A DNA stretch of 64,000 nucleotides from Craspedostauros australis (Eukaryota > Bacillariophyta > Bacillariophyceae > Mastogloiales > Achnanthaceae), in assembly GCA_026770025.1 (NCBI GenBank), contig JAMXDE010000006.1, forward strand, positions 992,001-1,056,000. Reading direction: 5' to 3'. The notes beneath the pieces are model-generated. The model searched no databases and had not been told where the DNA came from. It saw nothing but the letters and a program-made list of their open reading frames with translations. Positions 1 to 9,686 of the stretch are shown here, piece by piece (the first letter of the stretch is position 1; the number at the start of each line of letters is the position of its first letter). The translations under genes were made by a program, and so were the position numbers.

Positions 1-279
1 ACGGATCGGGAGGTTGTGTTGGAAGATAGACGATCCCAAGGATTCTTGCAGCTGGAGATGCCACCATGGTGCTTCACACGATCCGAACATCTTGACGGAC
101 TCCATGATCCCAGCAGGACTCTTCGCAGGGGCATCCTTGGCGGGTGGTCTGCTCAAGACGACGACAACCCATCCCACCGCAAGTGCCAATGAGATGACGA
201 TCGCATCTGCGATGTTGTCTCGCAATGCCATTGCCAAGTCAAAGTCCATCAACGTGTCTGTCGTTGTTGTTGTGTTCAT
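1..279 (-). CDS. 5' part of a membrane-anchored protein, possibly cytochrome P450 (runs off left edge)
   Basis: An ATG at 279-277 opens a frame that stays open for 93 codons to the edge of the window. The N-terminus is Thr-rich. A hydrophobic segment follows at about residues 25-43 (IVISLALAVGWVVVVL), then a Pro/Ala/Lys hinge (PPAKDAPAKSPAG) and the start of a globular part (GSCEAPWWHLQLQESLG). An anchor, a proline hinge and a soluble domain is the layout of microsomal cytochrome P450s, but the heme-binding region lies outside the window, so that family call is inference. Other single-pass ER enzymes are possible. The CpG-rich codon use matches the neighbouring genes. No stop or clear splice site is visible. 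Confidence 0.45.
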   Translation of the reverse strand, partial: MNTTTTTDTLMDFDLAMALRDNIADAIVISLALAVGWVVVVLSRPPAKDAPAKSPAGIMESVKMFGSCEAPWWHLQLQESLGSSIFQHNLPIR

Positions 280-1312
280 CGTTGCAATTCAGATCGTGTG
301 ATATTGGTGTTTTCTTTGTTCGATTTGTGAGATTGTGTGAGGAATGCGTGGAGTTGATGCGTGATCTGATCATGCTCGTGGGGAGTATGTGGCCTGGGGT
401 GAACGAAGAAGGCAACTTTCGTTGGTGGCGGATGTGTCAAGCAAGTCCGATTGATGGCCAATCGATGGATGGTTGCTTCCGCGCATGATCGACCATTATT
501 CCGTTCTGTCGCCGCAATCAACGGCAGTGATCCAAACCGCCAAAACTACAATGAGTTTTCTGCGCCTAATGTCGGTACTCCGCTTCACTCGTACTCGACG
601 AGTGGATCTGTTGTTGGGGGTGATACAAGTGCACGACAACAGCGCCGGCAACAGAGAAAAAGCAATGGCTCCACCTGATGATCCGTGGACAAATTGGCAC
701 AACAAACTTCCCATCGTTGGACCTCGCCCTTGCGTGGAAGGTTGTATTATAGGTCTGAAGTGAGATGTATGGTTCTACGAGTGTTTATGAGCGCACATGT
801 TTGAGTGTACGTTTAGCGGGAACGATGAACGAGTAGAACAAATGACGTTTGGGTGACGTGTTGTGAAATGTGAGCATCCGCGGCACTCAACTCACAGTCC
901 GCGAAAGCATGGGCCCTCTGTGCGCATTGGGTACTATATGTAGGGTACCATTTGTTGTTTCTGTTTTGGGGAACATAGTTTCAGAATAAGGGACACGCTT
1001 GCTTGTCATGACTATGGTGCCTAGAAAATGGAACGCTCATCTCGGTCGTGCTTGGTTTCCAGGATGTGCATCAATGACGACTTGACGAGGCTCGGAAGAG
1101 ACCGGACTCGTCGCACGATGGTAGGAGCATTGTGCTGAGTAGCGTGTGGTATTATAGGACTTTGTATTATTTGTGTATTGTAGTATAACATATTTCAGCA
1201 TAACCCTCTTTCCCCTGCCAGTGCAGTGAATTCGTCTGCAGCGCTGTTCTTTATCCACCCCATGCCTCTTGGCATCGATCAATCGATCTATGATGCTCTC
1301 TGTGGAAGATCT
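280..1312. other. intergenic, nothing recognised
   Basis: Only short unrelated open frames occur here. It holds the upstream region of the left-edge gene and the 3' flank of the Lys/Pro-rich gene. No RNA gene or repeat was recognised. Confidence 0.5.
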
Positions 1313-3068
1313 CTATTTCTTCTTGCCCGGCATGCTCTTTTTCTTCTTCATGGCTTTCTTCATCGCCCATATCAAATCCTCGCGTGCTTGTTCGTCTTCG
1401 ACCTCACCGTCCAGCTTTTCCTTGCCATTGTCATCCTTCGTGATGATCAAGCCTTGATCCATGACCGTGCTGCGCAGGATCTTGCCGATGCGGCCGGTCT
1501 TGAGATCGAAGTAGATGATTTCTTCCGGCTTGCCATTTCCGCCACCACCGCCGCCGCCGCTGTTGCTGTTGTTGTCGTCTTGCGGATTGTTTTTGGATTT
1601 GGATTTCGGTTTGGAGTTGGCGGCATCGGGTGATGCGTCGCCCTTTTTGTTGTTGGGGCCCTTGGACGGTCCTCCGCCGAGCAATGGATTGACGTAGCCG
1701 TTGTCGATGATGGCGCGCGTCTTGACGTTCTTTTTCTTTTTTGGCTTTTCTGGTTCCTCCTTGGGTGAATCCGGCTTGGCCTGCTTGGGAGATTGCTGCT
1801 TCGGCGATTCTTCGTCGGATGGTGGCTGCGATGGTGCTTCTTCCGATGCCAGATCCTTAGGATCGTTGCTGTCGGTGCTCTTGGTTCGCTTCTTGGGCTT
1901 GTAGACGATGTTTTTCGTTTTCGGTTTCGGATTGGCCTTGACCTTTGGTTTCGGATCCTGATCCGGGCTTGTCTTGGGACTGCTGTCCTTCGTTTTTGGT
2001 TTTGGATTTGCGGCGGGCGCCGGTTTGGCCTTCGGCGTCACGGGCTTGGTCTTTGGCTTGACCTTTGGCTTGGCCGCCGGCTTGGGCGACGACTTGGGCG
2101 AGATGCCGGATGATTTCTTGGCGCGCGGTTTGACTTCGTACATGGCGACGACATTCTCCATGAGCTTGAGCAGTCCAAGGTCGGCCATGACGTCGGCGAA
2201 GCTGTCGATCTGGCGGATGAAGAAATTGACGACGCTGATGCTGTTGGACGAGCAGACGTTCTGCAAGGTGACGTCCTTCATGGTGAGCACGATGTCCTTG
2301 ATGCTCTTGAGGATTTCGTAGACCTCGAATCCGTCGGCGATGAGGACGGCGCCCAGCTCGAATTTGTTGTATCCGACGCGTTCTTCATCCTGCTGCGTGG
2401 ACGGCAGGAATCTCTGCAATTCTTTTTCGCCTGTGGTTGTTGGTTGCAACGGAGGTTGGCACATGGTGCGGCAGAAGAATTGGAGATGATACCAGAGCGT
2501 CCGCGACGATGACGATGATACATGTGGGCGTTGAATGTTGGCGTTGAATGTGGTGGCGATTGCAGTGACAGCGGAAGAGGTACAAGGGAAACGGATTTAT
2601 GGGTGAGACATGATTCCGGCGGCGGTCCGTGCGTCCATGAGCGTTCCCATCGCATCGACGAGCGCGTGAGGTGCAAGCAAGGATAGACCATTGCAATGGA
2701 GAGAGGCAACGCCGCTATTGGTGCCATAGGTCGCACTCACATCCTGCCATCTGATCCGTCATGTCGGTGAGGGCGCGCTGGCCTTTGACGGAAGTCTTCT
2801 CCTTGGAGATGGCGCCATCCATGGTGAAGCCGTAGACCTTGATGACGGTCTGCGACAGCTTCTTGATGGTGCGCAGGACGTGCGCTTCGGAGACATGCGC
2901 ATTCTCGCGACCGATGTCGTCGAGATAGGTGGTGTAGGCATCGAGGAAGGATGTTCTCCATCCCTTGAAGTCGGCTTCTGATGAGAATTCCTTGGCCTGG
3001 CCCATCAGCTCCTTCAAGAGCGGGTCATTCTTGATGGGGTTGGACTTGTTGGGATCTTTGCCGACCAT
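1313..3068 (-). CDS. uncharacterised protein: helical N-terminal domain, Lys/Pro-rich disordered tail (2 exons)
   Basis: Exon 1 is 3068-2741 and exon 2 is 2430-1313. The 310-bp intron starts GTGAGT and ends ACAG, and phase 1 is kept across it, giving 481 residues. The first ~210 residues look globular and alpha-helical (for example LLKELMGQAKEF and VVNFFIRQIDSFADVMADLG). About 180 residues of low complexity follow, rich in Lys, Pro and Ser (KPKVKPKTKPVTPKAKP type), with a Gly run. The last ~70 residues regain order (IIYFDLKTGRIGKILRSTV) and end in a strongly basic tail (KKAMKKKKSMPGKKK). No signal peptide or membrane segment is seen. I do not recognise the family. The basic tail could bind nucleic acid or acidic partners, but that is inference. 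The start is the first ATG of the frame. Confidence 0.75.
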
Positions 3069-4552
3069 GGTTGCTGTTGCTGTTGAATGTGAGTTGTGTT
3101 GTGTTGTGGATTGGATTGGATCGGGTGGAGCTGTACTTGCTTGTATCTGTTGGATGGAGTTGCCGGGTGCCTTGGATTATGATGTGATACTCCCTTGCTA
3201 CTGCCTTGTTCTATTCCGTTGTCCTGTCTTGTGTCAACCTCCACTCCTCGCTCTTGCCTCTTGCCTTGCTTTGGATTCGTTTGGATTGTGGTGTTGGCTT
3301 ACGACGACTTGGGCTTTGTTGGATTGTGATCTCGTCGTGTGAAGGAGGGAGATGTTGTTGGGGAAGCTTTGGTGCCTTGTTGAGATTCTGATGCCTTTTG
3401 GATTCCGGTGGCTGCGACGAGGGATACGGATGGGAATGGTGGGCTGCGGTGTGGGGCTTGTCATCCGTCGCATTCAACTTCGCGGGCTTGGGTGATGAGG
3501 CATGTTTCGTTTTTTTCCCTTCCTTCTGTGTGCGAGCGTGTTGACGCAGTCGCAATGACCGTGGTTGTTCGTTACTGCACAACCTGTCTCCCCCAATCCA
3601 CGAACACAACAACACGCGTGGATGTGCTTGCAGCGAAGTGTCTGCTCTTCTCGCTGCGTCAACACGATCCTTCGAGCGATTTTGTGGTCATTTTCCCTTC
3701 AACAGGTCCCGTCAAAGTATTTATTGCCCTGCCGCAACATCAAGAGTAGTTGACAAAGAAACATCGCCGGCGCTTGACACAACTAACCCAAGACCGGACA
3801 GGTCGTTTAAATTCTGCATGCGTCACTGGCGAGCGGCGAAATGTCACGAAAAGAAGCGATTCACGACTGACAATGACCTATCGCAGTCGATCAAACCGAT
3901 TATTAGGCTATGGTTGATCCAACGGGTCCTTCATTTAACGGTGGTTAACGTTTGAGAAAGTCTACGAACTATCCGTTCCCGTGTTTTGGGGGGCGTGATT
4001 CACTCCTGCCCCACGATGACGTTGCGTGCGCGTGTGTACTCGTATTTTGTGGCCACGATGACGGCGCAGACAACAGTACCGCGGGAGTTTCTCACGTCTT
4101 GCCGCACACACACACAACCAGATCTTTGGACTGCGTTGTTTTGTGACTGTATTTCCTCCAAAGTATCAGAACGAAGCAGTTCGCACAAACGAGAACTCGG
4201 ACGAAGACACAACATCAAATCAAGTCAATCGACCCATCAATCGATTCCGAGGGAGGTGAGAACATCTGGGCGGAATCAGGGAAGTGCTGAGGCAACACCA
4301 GGGCGGTGCTTCGGATAACGAAACGAACGCAACAGGCACACAAGGCGAGCAGGCAAACGAACAGAAAAGAGAGCTTCAGCACGACACATCATCACTGCAC
4401 AATCCACTCGTAGTAGTATTGCGCGCAGATACAGATCCATCAACCGAAGGATACCATAGATCGTATTATACATTGCATCCATCGTGCACCATACTCTCCA
4501 CCCCCGATATTCGTACAGTGTAGAGCGTTGTACTTCACGCAATTATAACACG
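3069..4552. other. intergenic between divergent genes
   Basis: This is the shared upstream region of the minus-strand gene ending at 3068 and the plus-strand gene starting at 4553, so it should contain both promoters. I see no recognisable gene or RNA. Confidence 0.5.
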
Positions 4553-5551
4553 ATGAGTTCAGCATCCGTATCATCCTCCACGACGAAGCTTCTCATCCTT
4601 TGCGTGGCTGCCGTTGGTGCGGGTTTGGCCTTGCGATACGCCGGTGGTGGTGGTGACCATGGGAGTGACAATCGTGGTGACAATCGTGGTGACAGCGACA
4701 ACCACACCAAGAGCAGCAGCAGATCCGCTCCAAAGATCGACGAAGAACCAAAAGAGGAGACAACACCAACACCAGAACCACAACCACAAGAGACCAAAAC
4801 GCGCCATGTCGAACCCGTCGATGTGACCAAGGAAGTGATTGGTGCGCAGCAACCAAAGGCGGAGCTCCCCACCCTATCCGTGGAAGTCCTGCCAGAAACG
4901 ATGGACACGACGTGCACCATGGTCGCATCCAACGTGACAGGCTCTACCAACGACGCCGTGGACTACACGGTCATCATCAAGGACGCCAAGTTCCAAACCA
5001 AGCCATCGTTCGCCGGAACGAACGACGCCATCGCGAGCTCCGAGGTCAGCTCCATCGTCTCCACGGACTCCAAGCCGACTGCGATGGTCGTGGCGCAGGA
5101 GCTGCCTCCGAAGGAGATCATTCAAGTCACAATCCAGCAGGACGTGTCCATGACGCAGCACACCGATTCGACGGACAAAGTCGTGTCGTCCAATCCGGCC
5201 TCGGTCAATGGTGGCGACGAGCCTTCGGCGAGTGCTCTCGTGAGTGACAAGGCGGTGGAGTCGGAGCAAATCATCCCAACAGTGACGCCAACGACAACAT
5301 CATCCTCCTCCAAGAACCGCAGACATCGCAAGAAGAAAAAGCACAATGGTTCTGCCAAGAATTCCACCACACCAGCTGCTGCTTCCGAGAATGGCGCTGC
5401 CGTGTCACCAGTCGACATGAAGGCCATTCTCAAATCAAAGACCAAGTCCAACAAGCCATCGCACAAGGCCAGAGGCGCTGCAGCCGTTGCGCAGCGCGAA
5501 ATCAAGAAGTACCAATCTTCGCAGAAAAAGAAATCTAAATCTGTGCAATAA
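4553..5551 (+). CDS. single-pass membrane-anchored, largely disordered protein
   Basis: The single-exon frame gives 332 residues from an ATG at 4553. Codons upstream in the same frame lack a plausible start context. After MSSASVSSSTTK there is one hydrophobic segment at about residues 12-28 (LLILCVAAVGAGLALRY), then a Gly/Asp/Asn-rich stretch with GDN repeats and a long Pro/Thr/Glu-rich region. The C-terminus is basic (KNRRHRKKKKHNG and later KKYQSSQKKKSK). This fits a signal-anchored protein with a long disordered tail ending in nucleolar-like basic clusters. No enzyme domain is visible and I do not recognise the family. It is probably a real gene because the frame is long and its codon use is even. 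Confidence 0.65.
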   Translation: MSSASVSSSTTKLLILCVAAVGAGLALRYAGGGGDHGSDNRGDNRGDSDNHTKSSSRSAPKIDEEPKEETTPTPEPQPQETKTRHVEPVDVTKEVIGAQQPKAELPTLSVEVLPETMDTTCTMVASNVTGSTNDAVDYTVIIKDAKFQTKPSFAGTNDAIASSEVSSIVSTDSKPTAMVVAQELPPKEIIQVTIQQDVSMTQHTDSTDKVVSSNPASVNGGDEPSASALVSDKAVESEQIIPTVTPTTTSSSSKNRRHRKKKKHNGSAKNSTTPAAASENGAAVSPVDMKAILKSKTKSNKPSHKARGAAAVAQREIKKYQSSQKKKSKSVQ

Positions 5552-6101
5552 TGGCATGGTGGTTGCGAGGGGCGATTGGAAGAGGGCTATTCTACACACA
5601 GCACAACATGAACACGGCGATTCATGATGAGCTGCATAATATAATACATGGCTCGTGGATGGAACCACAGACCAATGCATAGACAAATGAGGGCACTCTA
5701 CTCTTTACCTATTGTATTCTATTATATTATAGAATACGAATGATGAATGCATGAAAGGGGATGCGACAGTATCCTTGGGTAACAACGATAGTCGAGTGAA
5801 CCTATCGCATTCCGCTGAGGTTGACACGAGAGGACAGCATCAACCTCTCTTCGTTTGCGCAATTTGCGGCAGTTTGAGTCATCGGAGTCAAAGATCGCGA
5901 GATCGTAGTTTCTTGTGATGTTGCTGGCCACAATGTCTTGCCCCAACCCACATCACATCACTCACATCACTCACATCACTCACATCACTCACTCACATCA
6001 CTCACTCACATCACATCACATCACTCATTCGCTCATTCGCAATCCATCAGACAGCTCGTATTGCATCCCACAATTGTCCCACAACATCAAATACAATCCC
6101 G
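5552..6101. other. intergenic with a simple repeat
   Basis: 3' flank of the anchored-protein gene and upstream region of the cupin-like gene. Apart from the CACATCACT repeat at its right end nothing is recognised. Confidence 0.5.
5947..6035. repeat. CACATCACT microsatellite
   Basis: About 90 bases made of imperfect tandem copies of CACATCACT and CACATCA. It ends about 65 bases before the ATG of the cupin-like gene, so it lies in its promoter or 5' leader. Confidence 0.85.
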
Positions 6102-6524
6102 ATGCGCGCCATCATCTGCCTCTTCGCGTGGATCGCACACACATCCTCCTTCGTCATCCGCAGCACGGCTCTGCACGCCTGCCGCATCACGCAACCATCC
6201 CCCGATGACGCCGCTGACATGGGCATGCGCGAATGGCCGCAGCAAGTGCAATCAGGAACGTGGCAGGAGTCGTGTGCTGATGGTGATGTCTTGACGCGAT
6301 ACGTGCTCGACGGCACGGGCACGTTACGTGTCGATGGTGAAGCGGCGCAGACTGTGGCGCCCGGCACGTTGGTGGAAGTGACGGATGCCGCGCAGTTGGT
6401 GTGGGAAGCATCGAGCGATGAGATGATCCTGCTGACGCCGTCCTTTGAGGAAGGTGGTAAGCTCATCTTCGTGGCGTTGGGTCTTTTGGTGTTGTCCGTG
6501 GCGTTGATCGTGGGGACGTCTTGA
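6102..6524 (+). CDS. small cupin-like protein with signal peptide and C-terminal membrane anchor
   Basis: The protein has 140 residues. Residues 1-17 form a signal peptide (MRAIICLFAWIAHTSS) followed by FV, which resembles the diatom plastid-import signal with Phe after the cleavage site. Residues ~45-110 read as one small beta-barrel of the cupin_3 type: W..SGTW, then VLTRYVLDGTGTLRVDG, APGTLVEV and LVWEASSDEM. These match in order the Trp, the glycine turn, the PGD-like turn and the W.V strand of that family. The metal-binding histidines of classic cupins are absent, as is common in this subgroup. Residues ~118-137 are a hydrophobic helix (LIFVALGLLVLSVALIVG). I infer a plastid or endomembrane protein with its barrel held at a membrane; the ligand is unknown. 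Confidence 0.6.
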   Translation: MRAIICLFAWIAHTSSFVIRSTALHACRITQPSPDDAADMGMREWPQQVQSGTWQESCADGDVLTRYVLDGTGTLRVDGEAAQTVAPGTLVEVTDAAQLVWEASSDEMILLTPSFEEGGKLIFVALGLLVLSVALIVGTS

Positions 6525-7047
6525 CGTCGTGGTCTATACCTTTCTCCATTTGCTACGGCTGTGATGGAGTCGACTCTGGGTCGTAGAATAGTATATGCGG
6601 GAGAAGAGATCCGGGCCTAAACTGTCATGGTGATGACGGCGGTGATGGTGCCGCGATACTATGCATCTCCACAGCATTCCGAAGACGCAATCGCTATGAA
6701 TATAGTAGAGCAATGAATTCCATGGTTCCACATCTTCTCTGAGGTCGTTACCTTTCACATCAATTGCGTTGCGTTGTTTTCGAAGTACCATCCACGCAGA
6801 GAGAGGCATTCTCCAGTCCCCCAGTATGCTCGCTGATCTTCAGGTCCACGAAGCGATATCCATCTCTCTCTCTCTCTTTCTAGTCGATGGACGTAGAAAC
6901 TAACCACTCACCAACAGACTCATACACATCTGCGCAACATGACAGGACCCGATCGCGGATATATGTTCAAAATTGGAATGTTAGAGTGTTTTAAGTTGCA
7001 TCCTCGCAGAGCATGACAGACTGGAGAATCCTTTGGTCGACACCGCA
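6525..7047. other. intergenic between convergent genes
   Basis: The genes at 6102-6524 and 7048-8268 point at each other, so this stretch holds both 3' ends. A short CT run lies near 6867. No gene is recognised. Confidence 0.5.
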
Positions 7048-8268
7048 TCATGCCACGGCGGGAAACGACGCATTGAACATCTGGAGTGCGTAGTCCACCC
7101 ATGGCTTGGTGCCGTTGTCGGACGCAGCGGCGGCTTCGTCGATGTCATCGTCGGCGAAATCGCTGCTCGACGAGCTGCTGGAGGTGTCGTCGTCCGTGGG
7201 ACAGAGACCAAAGATGCTGTGCGGATTGACGATGCCGTGCTCGTAGTCTTCGTCGTTGGATGCCACGCCGCACTGTTCGAGCTGCAAGCGCTTGGCGAGT
7301 TCGGCGTCGCCGGCCGCGAGGACCTGCGCGAATCGGAGCGACGTGATGGAGGCCTCCTGCGCCACCTTGGCCAGTTTGTGGGCATCGCGTTTTCCCGTCA
7401 GGAACTGGCTGGCCTGTTCGAGGAGGACGGCCGACTTGACCTGCACGATCTTGAAGCTGCGTTCGAGGGCGTGCAAGGACGACGACCATCGTTCGAGTCC
7501 GCGCTGGTCCATGTAATCGCAGTTGGTGACGAAGGGCACCGTCTGGACCTGTTCGATGGAGATGGTGCTGCAGGCGTCGGCGTAGGCGTCCGACAGGATG
7601 TGATCGATGCTGACGGATCTGCAGAGGCGTCTGGCGCAGGAGCGGAATCGTGCGAGGTCGTCGCGTGTGAGCCACATGTGTCTCGAACGATTGACGCCTA
7701 ATGAGGATGCTGTTGTGGTTTCTGTTGTGGTTGCCGTTGCGGTTGCTGTGGTGCTGTCGCTCTCGGCGAGCTCCGTGTCGATGTCCATGGTGGAGGCTGT
7801 GGAGTTGGATTGGGAAGCGCAGTCGTTGTGCTTCGAGTCCTCCTCACACGCTCCCACCTGCGACAACGGCGGCGATGATGGCCGTGTTTCTGCTCGCGAT
7901 CGAAATCGCGTCGAGGCTGTCGATGGCAGCGAAGAGCCGTCCGCGTTGTTGAAGGAGTCACAGCCAGACAATGGCGATGAGTCCGTTGATGCTGGTGTTG
8001 CTGTTGAAGCAGTCGCCTTGGATGCCTGCTCACCACAATGGATGATGTTGAGACATCCTCGAACGGGATCAGCGACGAAGAACTCCGCCACGGTGGGTCC
8101 ATTGGCAGAGAAGGTGAGCCTCCTCTTGACCTTTGGCTCAGCGGCAGGCTGGTGCTGCGCTTGTATTCGAAAGCGCTTTCGGCTTCTGGGAGACTCCGCA
8201 AGCGCGCTGTGCTGCGAAGCGCCATTGCCTCCAGCAGGCGAAGGTGCGCGGCCTCGTTTCTCCACCAT
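7048..8268 (-). CDS. diatom-type helical protein with CARRLCRSV/RGLERW motifs
   Basis: The single-exon frame encodes 406 residues from the ATG at 8268. Residues ~1-60 are basic and end in KVKRRLTFSANGPTVAEFF. A Ser/Thr/Asp-rich linker with CAA-type repeats follows. The conserved part (about residues 195-330) begins MWLTRDDLARFRSCARRL, continues with CDYMDQRGLERWSSSLHALE and then a helix VLLEQASQFLTGKRDAHKLA. From memory, many diatom genomes carry families with the same order: a W-x-T-R-x-D/E start, a C/Y-x(n)-RGLE core and an L-x-EQ-x-x-Q helix. No function is established for them to my knowledge. The C-terminus is acidic (SSSSSSDFADDDIDEAAAA). A nuclear location is suggested by the basic N-terminus, as inference only. 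Confidence 0.7.
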   Translation of the reverse strand: MVEKRGRAPSPAGGNGASQHSALAESPRSRKRFRIQAQHQPAAEPKVKRRLTFSANGPTVAEFFVADPVRGCLNIIHCGEQASKATASTATPASTDSSPLSGCDSFNNADGSSLPSTASTRFRSRAETRPSSPPLSQVGACEEDSKHNDCASQSNSTASTMDIDTELAESDSTTATATATTTETTTASSLGVNRSRHMWLTRDDLARFRSCARRLCRSVSIDHILSDAYADACSTISIEQVQTVPFVTNCDYMDQRGLERWSSSLHALERSFKIVQVKSAVLLEQASQFLTGKRDAHKLAKVAQEASITSLRFAQVLAAGDAELAKRLQLEQCGVASNDEDYEHGIVNPHSIFGLCPTDDDTSSSSSSSDFADDDIDEAAAASDNGTKPWVDYALQMFNASFPAVA

Positions 8269-9686
8269 CTTTGCGATTGGGCTTCACCTTCTTTCGTTCG
8301 ATTATTTGCACAACAGCCCACAACAGCCCGTCTATCCCAACCTGATTGCCTCAATCCCAGAGTGGTCCTGCTGCTGTCGTCTCCGCGGTTGCTCAATCCA
8401 ATTCAACTCCACTCCACTCAATTCAACTCAACTCAATGCATGTAAAGTCCCAAGCATGTGCTTTCTCCCACCAAGAAGGCTATGACTATGACAACGATGG
8501 CAACGATGATGGTGCTTTGGATGGTCCGAGGATGGTCCGAGGATGGTCTGCAAAGTGTTTGCATCGACCTTGCTCTGGACTTGTGGGAAGCTCGTATTGT
8601 GGGGTCGTATAGTGCCGTGCCGTGTTGGTACGACTATGGTCCACCACGAGTGACTATGAGCGTGACTATGGGTGTGAGTGCGAGTCTGAGTATGTGGATG
8701 AGTGGAGAAGGGCAATCGAGGTCCTCTGCTCTGTGCCACGACTTTGTGTCAGTGCTGGCATTTTGTGTGGCTCCGTGTTGTGCACCACTATCTGTTGTTT
8801 CTTGCCCGCTCTTTTCCAATCCTCTCAGTTTCTTGTTCTCTCTTTCGTGGCCATCATCGTTTTCGTCGTTGTCGTTATCGTTGTCGCGTCTGTTCCCACC
8901 CTGGGTACAAAGAAGGTGCCTGCTTCGTGTGGTCGTCGACAAACTCGGTTTCGCGGTGTATTTCAGACGCTCCCAACCGTGTTGTCGTGGGGTTGTTGAG
9001 CCGATGCGCGATTCGTGAGGCAACTGTCTTTGACATTTGTGGCATTTCTTGTCGTGAAAACGACTGCGCACGCATGAAGTTTTGCGAATTCGATGGTCGT
9101 CGTTCTTGTCACTGCGTTAATTAACTCACGACTACGAAGGGCTTGGGTGGTTGCGCAGACAGGGATTCTCATACTTAGCACTTTTTAGCGGACGAATGTG
9201 GATGCCGATGGAAGCCATCCAATCCCGGCCGACGCCAATCACGATCATGAACGAAAAACGGGTCTCTCCTACCTGTCATCTCCGACTCCATCGAGTCCAT
9301 GACTATGATCGAAGTAATCGAGAGCATGAATCAGCTTCCACCGGGAACGACAACACAGAAAACCAATCGACCGGATCCCAAGTTGAACTTGTGGTGAGTG
9401 ACGCCCATTTCCCAACTGTTCTCTTGTGGTCATCAGCGACGCTGCCTTCATGATGACATCCGCAACCGCATCAGTGACAGATACGACGTCGGCAACAACC
9501 TGCCTCTCATCCGATCCAACAACTGCAGCGACCGTGCTCTCTTTCGTGCGACAAGGATACCCTCTCGTCACCTGTCACTGCGGTTGCATCACACCTCACA
9601 CAACCCCAGCCGATCCTCGAAATCGCACAAAATCATTCGTACCACACCAATACACACTCCTCCAATCCACTGCAATACACAAAATC
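8269..9686. other. intergenic between divergent genes
   Basis: Shared upstream region of the helical-protein gene (minus) and the hemE gene (plus). It contains three copies of the 12-mer ATGGTCCGAGG(A) around 8520-8550 and CAACTCAATT-type repeats near 8400-8440. Open frames here are short and overlapping, and none is convincing. Confidence 0.45.

Noticed and set aside
5947-6035. CRISPR-like regular repeat
   Set aside because: Short CACATCACT units without spacers in a eukaryotic nuclear context; a microsatellite.
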